DNA of 64,000 nucleotides from an uncultured Chloroflexota bacterium (lineage in GTDB: Bacteria; Chloroflexota; Anaerolineae; Aggregatilineales; Phototrophicaceae): contig CALJKV010000074.1 of the NCBI GenBank assembly GCA_937974245.1, positions 38,694 through 102,693 of the forward strand, read 5' to 3'. The notes under the pieces were generated by a model that saw nothing but the letters and a program-made list of their open reading frames with translations, did not search any database and was not told where the DNA came from. The translations under genes were made by a program, and so were the position numbers. This document shows positions 17,965 through 26,672 of the stretch, one piece after another (position 1 is the stretch's first letter; each line of letters starts with the position of its first letter).

Positions 17965-18537
17965 ATGCCTCAATTACCCAATGTGCGGCAGGAGCAAATT
18001 CTGGCCTGGCTGCGGCATGAGCAGCAGATCACAATAGAAGTATTGGTGGAGCGCCTGGCTGTTTCAGCCATGACCATTCACCGCGATCTGGATTCGTTGG
18101 CGCAAGCTGGGCATATCGAAAAGGTGCGTGGCGGCGCGGTACTGTCTAACCGGGGGATGCCGGGCGAGACAGCCCACCAATGCGCCCTGTGTGCCATGCG
18201 TGTCCCTCTGCGGACGACCTTCATTATCAATACGACCGCTGGACAGCAGATTCATGCCTGCTGCCCGCACTGCGGCCTGATGTTGCTGGAACAGCACTCC
18301 GATACAGATACCGTGCTGGCGCGGGATTTTTTGTATGGCCGCATGGTCAACGCCGGGGATGCCTATTTCCTGGTGGATTCTGAAGTGGCGGTTTGCTGTA
18401 CACCGAGTGTTCTGTGTTTTGGCACAGAGCAGGATGCGCAGCGGTTTCGCCAGGGGTTTGGCGGGGTAGTGCTGGACTACCATACGACCCGGACCCATTT
18501 GAGCCAGCGTCACCGGAGTGTGTTCGGCAAAAACTGA
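17965..18537 (+). CDS. DeoR-type HTH regulator fused to a NosL-like metal-binding domain
   Basis: A 190-residue fusion. Residues 1-60 form a DeoR winged helix (RQEQILAWLRHEQQITIEVL, then SAMTIHRDLDSLAQAGHIEK, then VRGGAVL). Instead of the usual sugar-phosphate sensor, residues about 70-172 resemble NosL: C73-x2-C76-x-M78, then C99-C100-x2-C103, then RDFLYGRMVNAGDAYFLVDS and FGTEQDAQRFRQGFGGVVL. NosL proteins bind Cu(I). Encoded between oxidase accessory genes and a PCuAC chaperone, it is probably a copper-responsive regulator of this cluster. HTH assignment is firm; NosL similarity is by motif; copper sensing is inferred. An iron or zinc ligand is the main alternative. Confidence 0.82.
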   Translation: MPQLPNVRQEQILAWLRHEQQITIEVLVERLAVSAMTIHRDLDSLAQAGHIEKVRGGAVLSNRGMPGETAHQCALCAMRVPLRTTFIINTTAGQQIHACCPHCGLMLLEQHSDTDTVLARDFLYGRMVNAGDAYFLVDSEVAVCCTPSVLCFGTEQDAQRFRQGFGGVVLDYHTTRTHLSQRHRSVFGKN

Positions 18538-18676
18538 AGGTGTGTCCAGACAATTCAGCCCATTCGCATCCCGATTGCCCCCGTTTCTGTGTGCAGCCGG
18601 ATTGTGTGTCAGATTTCAGCCGCACAAGCCCGATTATCTTCGTAAATCAAGACTCGCTTTGAAAGGATTCGCCAAT

Positions 18677-19699
18677 ATGTTTAAACGTTTGCTGCTCTTG
18701 ACTGTGCTGCTCGTGCTGTTAGCTGGCACAAACATTTATGCCCAGGAAGCAGGAAGCCTCGTAATTACCAACGTGTGGGCGCGTCCCACCGGCGTCAAAG
18801 TGGAAAGTATGGGAGACGCAATGGCAACGCCCGAAACGACTGCCGAGCCGATGGGTAACACGGGCCACATGGGGCAGATGCCCGCTGTTGGAAATGGTAC
18901 GGTCAGCGCAGTCTATCTGCAGATCACCAACCAGACCGGCCAGACCGTGCGCCTGGTGAGCGCGGCCAGTACCGCCGCGACGGTCACTGAGGTTCATGAA
19001 GTTACTATGGTGGATAACGTGATGCAGATGCACCCCGTAGCGGGTGGCATCGAAATCCCGGCAGGTGAGATGGTTGAACTACGGCCTGGCGGGTATCATA
19101 TCATGCTGATTGACTTGCTTCATGACCTGTACGCGGGCGAAGCGTTGGCCGTGACCCTGACGTTTGAGATGGCCGATGGTACGACTCAGGACAGGATTGT
19201 CGGCGCGGCGATTCAGGATGAAACGCCGCCAGCAAGCCCGCTACGGATTACTGATACCTGGGCACGGCCTACCGGCGTCAAGACGATGAATGATATGCCT
19301 GAAGCCACTGCCGAGCCGATGGGCGGTATGGGGGAGGCGACTGCCGAACCGATGAGCATGGCGCATGGTATGGGCGATGGCGCGGTCAGCGCCGCCTACA
19401 TGCACATTGAGAACCTGGGCGATGCGGAAGACCGGCTGGTTGCTGCTCACACGGATGTCGCTGGACTGGTTGAGATTCACGAAGTCAACATGGTGGATAA
19501 TGTCATGCAGATGCGCCCGGTAGAGGGTGGTATTGTGCTGCCGGTGGGTGATATGGTGGAACTGCGCCCCGGTGGTTATCATGTTATGTTGATGGATTTG
19601 CACCATGATCTATATGTGGACGAAGCGATCAGTCTGACACTGATTTTTGAATCCGGACTCGAAATCACGGTTGGCGTCCCGGTGGTTGAGCCACAATAA
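18677..19699 (+). CDS. Copper chaperone PCuAC, two tandem domains
   Basis: Exported 340-residue protein. A signal peptide ending in NIYAQ is followed by two copies of the PCuAC (DUF461) domain. Each copy opens with the INVWARPTG-type strand (TNVWARPTGVK and TDTWARPTGVK), has EVHEVTMVDNVMQM or EIHEVNMVDNVMQM, then PGGYHIMLIDL or PGGYHVMLMDL; His and Met here are the Cu(I) ligands. In each copy a Met-rich insert (MGNTGHMGQM; MSMAHGMGDG) interrupts the first strand pair. AAGGA precedes the ATG by nine bases. It would deliver Cu(I) to the CuA site of the ba3 oxidase together with SCO. Confidence 0.9.
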   Translation: MFKRLLLLTVLLVLLAGTNIYAQEAGSLVITNVWARPTGVKVESMGDAMATPETTAEPMGNTGHMGQMPAVGNGTVSAVYLQITNQTGQTVRLVSAASTAATVTEVHEVTMVDNVMQMHPVAGGIEIPAGEMVELRPGGYHIMLIDLLHDLYAGEALAVTLTFEMADGTTQDRIVGAAIQDETPPASPLRITDTWARPTGVKTMNDMPEATAEPMGGMGEATAEPMSMAHGMGDGAVSAAYMHIENLGDAEDRLVAAHTDVAGLVEIHEVNMVDNVMQMRPVEGGIVLPVGDMVELRPGGYHVMLMDLHHDLYVDEAISLTLIFESGLEITVGVPVVEPQ

Positions 19700-19809
19700 C
19701 GATAGGCAGGGATGCGAAGTGTTGGTAAAGTAGTGGAGCGCATCATGCACTTCATTGCGTTTAATCCTTGCTGTGGAATTGAGCAGGGAAGATAAGAAGG
19801 TATGTTTCA

Positions 19810-20517
19810 ATGTCCAATGATGAGATGGCGAACAGCCAGCAACAATCAAAAACCCGGTTAATCCTGCTTAGTGTGGGCCTGACTGTTCTAACGACGGTGG
19901 TGGGTGTGGTCTTGTTTATCGTGTTTGACCGCCTGACACAACAGCCACCCCAATCAAACCTGGCAGCTGCGGCTGCGATTGTGGATGGAGAAGAATTTAA
20001 CGGCGCCACGCCGATTGACCCGCCGCGCCCGGTAGCCGATTTCACGCTGCCCAGTCATACCGGCCAGCCCTTTAGTCTGAGCGATGTGAGCGGCAAAGTG
20101 ACCATGCTGTACTTCGGCTACACGCACTGCCCGGATGTCTGCCCGTTGACGCTCATTGAGTTCAAGCGCGTCTATGAACTCCTGGGCGAAGATGCTGATA
20201 AAGCCGCCTTTGTCTTCGCCAGCGTGGATGGTGAGCGCGACACACCGGAGGCGCTGGCGAAATATCTGGAAGTACGGAATGTGGCGGATTTTGTGGTCGC
20301 CTTGAGCGGCGAGGAGAGCGACTTGCGGCGTATTGGGCTGGATTACGGCCTGTATTTTGAGAAACGCACCGATACCGGCTCTCAGGCCAATTACCTCGTA
20401 GACCACACGGCGGCTTCGTTCCTGCTCAACCAGGATGGCGAACTCGCCATGATTTTTGCCTTTGGTACGGAAGCATCTGTGATGGCCGAAGAAATACAGA
20501 AACTGATAGATGGGTAA
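19810..20517 (+). CDS. SCO1/SenC-family copper metallochaperone
   Basis: Membrane-anchored thioredoxin-fold protein of 235 residues needed for CuA maturation. One N-terminal helix (about 17-40) is followed by the SCO domain with the copper-binding C107-x3-C111 in THCPDVCPL and H199 in YLVDHTAAS. GEDAD and SVDGERDTPE are further family marks. GAAGG lies nine bases upstream. It closes the oxidase/copper cluster and faces the murF-alr gene across a bidirectional terminator. Confidence 0.95.
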   Translation: MSNDEMANSQQQSKTRLILLSVGLTVLTTVVGVVLFIVFDRLTQQPPQSNLAAAAAIVDGEEFNGATPIDPPRPVADFTLPSHTGQPFSLSDVSGKVTMLYFGYTHCPDVCPLTLIEFKRVYELLGEDADKAAFVFASVDGERDTPEALAKYLEVRNVADFVVALSGEESDLRRIGLDYGLYFEKRTDTGSQANYLVDHTAASFLLNQDGELAMIFAFGTEASVMAEEIQKLIDG

Positions 20518-20522
20518 CTCAT

Positions 20523-20557
20523 GGGTGGGGACACGAGGTTTTGCCGCGTCCTCACCC
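20523..20557. terminator. Terminator between SCO and murF-alr genes
   Basis: GGGTGGGGACACG pairs with CGCGTCCTCACCC (two wobbles) around a 9-base loop, followed by TATTGTTT. It separates convergent genes. Confidence 0.7.
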
Positions 20558-20574
20558 TATTGTTTCTGCTTTGA

Positions 20575-23148
20575 TTACCGGCGTGGCACGCGAGGCTGGA
20601 TAGTCGTCACCACCTCGTAGTTGTTGGTCCCCAGTTCGTTAGCAATATCCTCTGCCGTGAGCAGATTATCCCCCTGCTGGCCGAGCAGCACGACTTCATC
20701 TCCAATCGTAACATTGGGAATATGGCTCACACTCACCGCCGTCTTTTCCATGCTGACACGGCCCACCACCGGGGCGAACTGGCCGTGAATCAGCACGCGC
20801 CGCCAGGTATTCGGCGCCCGCCGGAAGCCATCCGCGTAGCCCACAGGTAGAATGGCGATGGTTTCCTCGTCGCGAGTACGGTACGTGCCACCATAGCCAA
20901 TAGGATGGTCTTTCGGGAAGGTCTTTACCTGTGCGACTGAGGTTTTCCAGGTCATGGCCGGCTGAAATGCCGGAGTCAGGGGCACGTAGCTGGAAGGGTG
21001 TAAGCCATAGAGCGCAAGGCCGACCCGCACCATGTTGAAATGATTGGCGACGGAGGCCAGTGTTCCGGCGGAGTTGGCGGCGTGAACATAGGCGAATGCC
21101 AGGCCGGAAGCCCGAAGCGGCTTTAGCACATCCTTAAAAACCTGTACCTGGTGTGCGGTATAATCCGCATCTTCATCGGCCATCGCCAGATGCGTGTAAA
21201 TGCCCTCAATTTCCAGATAGGCGAGGTTGCCCAGGTGGCGAAAGAAGGAAACCGCCTCACTTGCCAGAACTCCCAGGCGTCCCATGCCGCTGTCCACTTT
21301 CACATGCACGCGCAGTCTGTCGCCAAATTCACGGGCAATGCGGTCAAAAGCGCGGGCCATGTCCAGGTCGTAAAGGGTGAGGGTGATATTATGCCGCAGC
21401 GCCTGCCGTACAGCATGAACTGGGGTATAACCTAATATCAGAACGGGCGCTTCAATATCGGCTTCGCGCAGTTCCAGTGCCTCGTGCATACTGCTCACGG
21501 CCAGGTATTCCGCGCCGTTTAAGAGGGCTGTCCGGCTGACTGAGAGTGCGCCATGACCATAGGCGTCGGACTTCACGACGGCCATCAACGCCACCGAGTC
21601 CCCCGCGATTTGCTTAATTGCACGCACATTCCCCGCGATAGCATCCAGGTTGATTTCTACCCAACTCGGGTAAGTGGATTGGAACAGGATAGCTGAATCC
21701 CAGCCGAAATTCTGCCGGGGCAAGCGTTCCTTGTCTTGTGGGTTCTGTAACAGTGCTTGTGTGACCATCTCCATCCGGCTGGAAGCGCCGCCGTTAATCA
21801 GCAGGATGTCATTGGCCGTTAGTTGGTAATTGTGCTGCAATATGGCAATCGCATCCTGCACGCTGTAGGTCATCGCTACGCGGGAGCGATCCATGCCCTG
21901 GTCGAGTGCAGCTCGCCCAGCCAGTGCCGCGCTTGTGCCTTCGGTGATGAGTACATCCGCTACTTCAGAAGCCCGCTGGCCGACCAGTCTGTGACCGAAC
22001 TGGGTATATGCGCCAAGATGGTCCATATCCCCTGTGATAAAAAAAACACGACCCTGTTGAGGGCCATCCGTCTGCATATCACTTTTGGCGGTTTGCAACC
22101 AGTCAAGGGCGGCTAATGTGGATTCCGGGCTGGCGTTGTAGCTGTCGTCAATCAGCAGGCTCCCATTGAGGCCGGCCATCGGATTCATGCGTCCTGGTAG
22201 ATGCGGGATGTTGGTCAGGGCTTTGAGTGTTTCGTCCAGGTCAGAAACATCGTAATGCAGGCCAACAGCCAGTGCCGCCAGCAGGCTTACCAGCTGATGC
22301 TTGCCCAGCAAAGGAGTCCAGCGCCCCAGGAACCGCTCACTCCCATACCGCAGGTCAAACCCGGTTTTGGAGCGCCCCTGGACAATGTTATAGGCCATCA
22401 AGTCCGCGCCGAATCGCTCTAATCCGACAGTGAGTACCCGTGAACGGGCAGCGGTGGTCATGGCCCGTACCCGATCATCATCATAATTCAGGACAGCCAG
22501 GCCAGTTGGCGAAAGATACTCGACCAGGGTTTGCTGCTCATGGGCGATTTCGTCCAGGTCAGTGAAATTGTCAGTATGCATATACCCGACATTAGTTACG
22601 ACACCGACATCTGGTTGGATCGCCTGGACCATGTTTGCTAATTCGCCGGCCTGATAGGTGCCGAGTTCCAGAACAATAAAGCGGTGTTCAGGACGAAGTT
22701 GTGCCAGCGTTTGCGGCAGCCCCAGCCAACCTGCCGTATGATCGCTGCTTTTGTGGACAGGGTAGTGAGTTGAAAGAACCTGGGTGATGGCTTCAACTGC
22801 CAGGGATTTACCAGAACTCCCGGTGACACAAATGACCTGGGTGCCCAATTTGCCAATGACATAATGCGCCCATGCCAGCAGAGCGGCCTGGGTGTCCTTG
22901 ACCAGAATCACAGATAGGCCATCAGTGTCAAACTCAGGTGGGTGGGTACACAACACGCCCAGCACGCCCTTGTCTACCGCCTCCCGGATATACTGGTGGG
23001 TATCCCCCCGGTCGGTCTTGAGCGCGACATAAAGTTGGGCTTCATTGGCGAGTCGAGAATCGAAGCAGAACTCAGTAAAGATCTGTGCGGCAGGTTCACC
23101 GAAAAGCTGACCGTTTGCCGCTTCAAGTATGTCGTATAGGCTAATCAT
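20575..23148 (-). CDS. Bifunctional MurF ligase / alanine racemase
   Basis: An 857-residue fusion for peptidoglycan precursors. Residues 1-470 are MurF, which adds D-Ala-D-Ala to UDP-MurNAc-tripeptide: ATP loop GSSGKS at 110-115, DDSYNASP at 334-341. Residues about 490-857 are PLP alanine racemase, which makes D-Ala: PLP lysine K526 in VVKSDAYGHGA, catalytic-tyrosine segment GYGGTYRT, and VGRVSMEK. Small departures from consensus are GKS for GKT, KSDAYG for K(A/G)NAYG and MEK for MDQ. The MurF KGS segment near the C-terminal domain reads NGGASSRMEM. MurF-Alr fusions are known in several phyla. Divergent from tgt. Confidence 0.94.
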   Translation of the reverse strand: MISLYDILEAANGQLFGEPAAQIFTEFCFDSRLANEAQLYVALKTDRGDTHQYIREAVDKGVLGVLCTHPPEFDTDGLSVILVKDTQAALLAWAHYVIGKLGTQVICVTGSSGKSLAVEAITQVLSTHYPVHKSSDHTAGWLGLPQTLAQLRPEHRFIVLELGTYQAGELANMVQAIQPDVGVVTNVGYMHTDNFTDLDEIAHEQQTLVEYLSPTGLAVLNYDDDRVRAMTTAARSRVLTVGLERFGADLMAYNIVQGRSKTGFDLRYGSERFLGRWTPLLGKHQLVSLLAALAVGLHYDVSDLDETLKALTNIPHLPGRMNPMAGLNGSLLIDDSYNASPESTLAALDWLQTAKSDMQTDGPQQGRVFFITGDMDHLGAYTQFGHRLVGQRASEVADVLITEGTSAALAGRAALDQGMDRSRVAMTYSVQDAIAILQHNYQLTANDILLINGGASSRMEMVTQALLQNPQDKERLPRQNFGWDSAILFQSTYPSWVEINLDAIAGNVRAIKQIAGDSVALMAVVKSDAYGHGALSVSRTALLNGAEYLAVSSMHEALELREADIEAPVLILGYTPVHAVRQALRHNITLTLYDLDMARAFDRIAREFGDRLRVHVKVDSGMGRLGVLASEAVSFFRHLGNLAYLEIEGIYTHLAMADEDADYTAHQVQVFKDVLKPLRASGLAFAYVHAANSAGTLASVANHFNMVRVGLALYGLHPSSYVPLTPAFQPAMTWKTSVAQVKTFPKDHPIGYGGTYRTRDEETIAILPVGYADGFRRAPNTWRRVLIHGQFAPVVGRVSMEKTAVSVSHIPNVTIGDEVVLLGQQGDNLLTAEDIANELGTNNYEVVTTIQPRVPRR

Positions 23149-23213
23149 AATGGTGTCAGTATAACTTTCTCTGCATCAAATCGCTATCGAAATGCGGGTT
23201 ATCCGCAATAATT

Positions 23214-23222
23214 TGCTATAAT
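23214..23222 (+). promoter_or_regulatory. Extended -10 promoter for tgt
   Basis: TGCTATAAT, a perfect extended -10, lies 31 bases before the tgt start codon. No clear -35 is present. Confidence 0.6.
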
Positions 23223-23253
23223 TACTCCCATCCTGATCGGAAATGAGTGCATA

Positions 23254-24363
23254 ATGTCATTTTATTTCGAGATTATCAAAGCGCAAGGACGGGCGCGTGC
23301 TGGAATTTTGCATACCCCGCACGGGCCGATCCCGACTCCGGTCTTCGCGCCCGTCGGGACACAGGCCACCGTCAAGGCAGTTCCCCCCCGTGATCTGCTT
23401 CAAATCGGCGCATCCCTGATTTTGGCGAACACCTATCATTTGCATCTTCGTCCTGGTGATGAACTCGTGCGCGAAATGGGGGGGCTGCACACTTTTATGG
23501 CGTGGCCCAAGCCCATTCTAACCGATTCCGGGGGATTTCAGGTATTCAGTCTGGCCGAAATCAACAAAATTGATGATGACGGCGTGACATTCCGCAGCCA
23601 CATTGATGGCAGTAAGCAGCGGCTGACGCCCGAACGGTCAATGGCAATTCAGGAAAACCTGGGTGCTGATATTATCATGGCGTTTGACGAATGTGCCACA
23701 CCGACTGACCGGGCTGTACTCGAACGCTCGGTGGAACGCACGCACCAGTGGGCGGTTCGCTGCCGCGAAGCACACCCGGATGATAGCCAGCAGGCATTAT
23801 TCGGCATTGTGCAGGGGGGCGTTTTTGAGGATTTACGGTTGCAATCCGCCGCATTTCTGCAAACGTTGGATTTTCCGGGATACGCTATTGGCGGGTTGGC
23901 GGTAGGTGAAACCAAAGCCGATATGTATGCCACATTGGATTTTACCATTCCCGCGCTGCCAGAAGATAAGCCGCGTTACTTAATGGGCGTGGGTGAGCCA
24001 GATGATCTGGTTCAGGGAATCTACCGAGGGGTAGATGTTTTTGATTGTGTCATCCCCACCCGGCTGGCGCGGCACGGCGCGGCACTCACAGGGCAGGGTC
24101 GGGTCAACATGAAGCGATTGGCGTATGCTACCGACAAACTGCCGGTAGAGCCGGGATGTACCTGTTACTGTTGCAGCCATTTTTCGCGGGCGTATATCCG
24201 GCACTTGTTGAAGGCGGAAGAGATATTGGCCGCGTATCTGCTCAGCGTGCATAACATCCACTTCTTGACGCAGCATGTCAAGGCCATGCGAAATGCGATT
24301 ATTGAGGGGACGTTCTCCGCGTACATGAATACTTTTCTGGAGCAGTATCTCCAGAAGGCATGA
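23254..24363 (+). CDS. tgt: tRNA-guanine transglycosylase
   Basis: Exchanges guanine-34 in GUN-anticodon tRNAs for the queuosine precursor. The 369-residue product is full length with LTDSGGFQVFSLAEINKID (base-binding Asp), FDECAT, GGLAVGE, the nucleophile Asp in VFDCVIPTRLARHG, and the zinc site C-T-C-Y-C-C with a later His in the C-terminal part. Monocistronic with its own promoter; no other queuosine gene is nearby. Confidence 0.97.
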   Translation: MSFYFEIIKAQGRARAGILHTPHGPIPTPVFAPVGTQATVKAVPPRDLLQIGASLILANTYHLHLRPGDELVREMGGLHTFMAWPKPILTDSGGFQVFSLAEINKIDDDGVTFRSHIDGSKQRLTPERSMAIQENLGADIIMAFDECATPTDRAVLERSVERTHQWAVRCREAHPDDSQQALFGIVQGGVFEDLRLQSAAFLQTLDFPGYAIGGLAVGETKADMYATLDFTIPALPEDKPRYLMGVGEPDDLVQGIYRGVDVFDCVIPTRLARHGAALTGQGRVNMKRLAYATDKLPVEPGCTCYCCSHFSRAYIRHLLKAEEILAAYLLSVHNIHFLTQHVKAMRNAIIEGTFSAYMNTFLEQYLQKA

Positions 24364-24460
24364 ACCGCTACACCAGAGGATATCTTGTATTGACGCCGTT
24401 CATCTGTTATTTCCCCCACACCTATTGCAGCCAGTGCGAATATTCCGGCGGTCAACCTGT

Positions 24461-25276
24461 ATGAAACGCACTCTGGCGATTGCGGCTTTTGCGCTGGTGA
24501 GTTGTAGTACTCATGTGCTGCCTGCGTCTACACCAACGCCCCTGACGATGCCGCTGCGCCTGTATGTAACCACCGCCGCGATACCACTCATGGAGGATTT
24601 AATTGCCCATTATGTTGAGATTGCCCCCAATGTTCACTTTGATACACTGACTGGCGATTACGAGGCGATGCTGCGGGCGACCTTGGCGGATACCAACGCC
24701 TATCTCCTGGCCTGCTATCTGCCTGCCGATAGTGACCTGTGGGCCGCACCATTAGGGCAGGATGGCATCGCCATTATCACGCACCCGGATACAGGTTTGT
24801 ATGAACTGACGAGCGACCAATTGCGCCGGATTTACCAGGGACAGATTACCAGTTGGCGTGAATTGGGCGGGGCGGACATCCCATTGATTGTGATGAGCCG
24901 CGAGGACGGCTCTGGCACACGGGCAGCATTTGACCGGTTGGTGATGGGCGAGCGACTGACGGCATTATCCGCCCAGGTCGCGCCATCCAGCGCCGCAATG
25001 CTTGCCAGTGTCTCCCAGCAACCGGGGAGCATCGGCTATGTTTCTATGAGTTATGTGGATGACGGTGTGCGTGTGCTACGTATTGACGGCAGCGACATCA
25101 CAGCGGATACGATGCTGGGTAATACCTACCCGCTGCGTTCCACCATCTATATCGTAGGGGGTGTCGAGCCACAGGACGAAGCGTACCGGCACTTTATCGC
25201 CTGGATACAAAGCATGGATGGGCAGGCTGTCGTCGGTGAACGGTATACACCCTTGCTGCGCCCGGAACGGGATTAA
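24461..25276 (+). CDS. PstS-like solute-binding lipoprotein
   Basis: A 271-residue lipoprotein. The signal peptide ends with LVSCS, where Cys is lipidated. The body has LTSDQLRRIYQGQITSWREL and SREDGSGTRAAFDRLV, the phosphate-binding-protein pattern (Ser-Gly-Thr anion-binding loop) of PstS. At about 270 residues it is short but within the PBP-like family. No pst permease or ATPase genes adjoin it, so it may sense or scavenge phosphate or a similar anion independently. Its stop codon overlaps that of the convergent TPR gene in the sequence TTAA. Confidence 0.85.
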   Translation: MKRTLAIAAFALVSCSTHVLPASTPTPLTMPLRLYVTTAAIPLMEDLIAHYVEIAPNVHFDTLTGDYEAMLRATLADTNAYLLACYLPADSDLWAAPLGQDGIAIITHPDTGLYELTSDQLRRIYQGQITSWRELGGADIPLIVMSREDGSGTRAAFDRLVMGERLTALSAQVAPSSAAMLASVSQQPGSIGYVSMSYVDDGVRVLRIDGSDITADTMLGNTYPLRSTIYIVGGVEPQDEAYRHFIAWIQSMDGQAVVGERYTPLLRPERD

Positions 25277-25653
25277 CCCAGGAATGCCAGCAGCATGGCA
25301 TACAACAGGCTGACCACCAGTAACCACATACTGACCATTGCCAGATCACGGTAGAAGCGCAGACGGGTGCGGCGTTTTTGCATGAGCAGTTCTGGCCCGC
25401 GTATTCGGTAGAGCGCTCCGGCAGCTTCTGAATTGGCCGGGTTTACCCGCAGCACATTGTCGAGGCATATGGAAGCCTGGTCGAGTGAGTCCACTGCGAC
25501 GCTCATCCATAACCAGGCATCTTCAAAGTCGCTATCTTCTCGAATGAGCTGGCGCAGCAAGGGGAATGCTTCTTGTCGCCGGTCAGCCTTCACCAGTTCA
25601 ATCGCATCCAGCAGGCGATCAATACGCTCTGCCCGGTTGTCATCACCCACCAT
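25273..25653 (-). CDS. TPR-like protein with C-terminal membrane helix
   Basis: A 126-residue protein. Residues 5-85 hold helix pairs of TPR type (ELVKADRRQEAFPLLRQLIR, then DAWLWMSVAVDSLDQASICL with VLRVNPANSEA), and residues about 103-125 form a hydrophobic anchor. Helical repeats in the cytoplasm tethered to the membrane usually recruit a partner. The start codon overlaps the stop of the LmbE gene by one base (TGATG), so the two are translationally coupled. Function unknown. Confidence 0.75.
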   Translation of the reverse strand: MVGDDNRAERIDRLLDAIELVKADRRQEAFPLLRQLIREDSDFEDAWLWMSVAVDSLDQASICLDNVLRVNPANSEAAGALYRIRGPELLMQKRRTRLRFYRDLAMVSMWLLVVSLLYAMLLAFLG

Positions 25654-26507
25654 CAGTCCACCCGAACACCCTGGAACAAATCATTTTCGTCTATTCTATT
25701 ATACTCAGGTTCAGGGTAGACGCGGGTAAAACTTTGTGAGCCGGAGAGCCGCCGCCGTACCCAGAGCGGCATCTGGTTCGTGCCGCCGCCAAGCTGGCTG
25801 GCGTGGCAGGCGTTGGCCTCCTGCCAGGCATCATAGTAGGCGCGGATGTCTACACGGGCGTGTGCCGGTTCGACATTATCCAGGATTTTAAGCAGGTCAA
25901 TATCTTTGTTTTTACCTAGCTGGCGGGGGTCTTCACGACGTAGTCGCAAGAGCCACAGTCCCAGGCGCAGCATCAGGGTAGGAATACGGGTATAATAGAG
26001 CTTCTGCGGTTGGTAGGGTTGCTGCCCGTCCGTTTTGTATTCCGGGTCGCCTGCTAACCTGAAGGCCGCGACGGTTGCCCGCTGGATGGCGATGTGGTCG
26101 GGATGCCCGTAGCCACCGTAACGGTTAAAGGTGAGTACTACCTGGGGCCTGAGGTCGCGGATGACTTCGACCACGCGGCGTGTGACCGCTTCCTGCGGGG
26201 CTTGCCACAGGCTGTCCGGGTGCTGGCTGGTTTCTGACCCCATCATCCCGCTGTCACGATAACCAAACTTGATAACGTGTTTGAATCCCAGTTTTGCGGA
26301 AGCACACGCGAGTTCCGCCAACCGCAGTTCACTGATCGAGTTGTACCCGTTGAGCATTTCCGGCTTAACAGTCCCCACGTCGCCATTGGTGGCGCAGATC
26401 AGGGAGACTTCCGCTCCGGAATCCACATAGTGGGCGATCAACCCACCAGAGCCAAAACTCTCGTCGTCCGGGTGGGCCAGGGATAAAAGTAAACGAAACT
26501 TTGTCAC
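25653..26507 (-). CDS. PIG-L/LmbE family deacetylase
   Basis: Zinc-dependent N-acetylglucosamine-type deacetylase family, 284 residues. The metal and catalytic motif AHPDDE is at 11-16 and the second metal motif HPDH in GGYGHPDHIAIQ near 148. Relatives remove acetyl groups from GlcNAc-inositol, GlcNAc-malate or secondary metabolites; the substrate here is not evident. Start is a GTG with GGAGG six bases upstream. The TPR-anchor gene is coupled downstream. Confidence 0.9.
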   Translation of the reverse strand: MTKFRLLLSLAHPDDESFGSGGLIAHYVDSGAEVSLICATNGDVGTVKPEMLNGYNSISELRLAELACASAKLGFKHVIKFGYRDSGMMGSETSQHPDSLWQAPQEAVTRRVVEVIRDLRPQVVLTFNRYGGYGHPDHIAIQRATVAAFRLAGDPEYKTDGQQPYQPQKLYYTRIPTLMLRLGLWLLRLRREDPRQLGKNKDIDLLKILDNVEPAHARVDIRAYYDAWQEANACHASQLGGGTNQMPLWVRRRLSGSQSFTRVYPEPEYNRIDENDLFQGVRVD

Positions 26508-26672
26508 AATAAACCTCCACTGAATTCGAGCACTGCGTAAAAAACCTTCCCACCGATTACCCTACGCATGATAACTGATAATCTTCAACCTGTGAATAAC
26601 CCTGGGCAATCCAATGGTCTATGCGTATACTGCTCCCTCGTGTAAACCGCCAGAACATGCTTGAGGTTTTCG

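Noticed and set aside
18518..18676. N-terminal extension of the PCuAC frame
   Set aside because: It would overlap the regulator gene and hide the signal peptide; ATG 18677 has AAGGA at nine bases.
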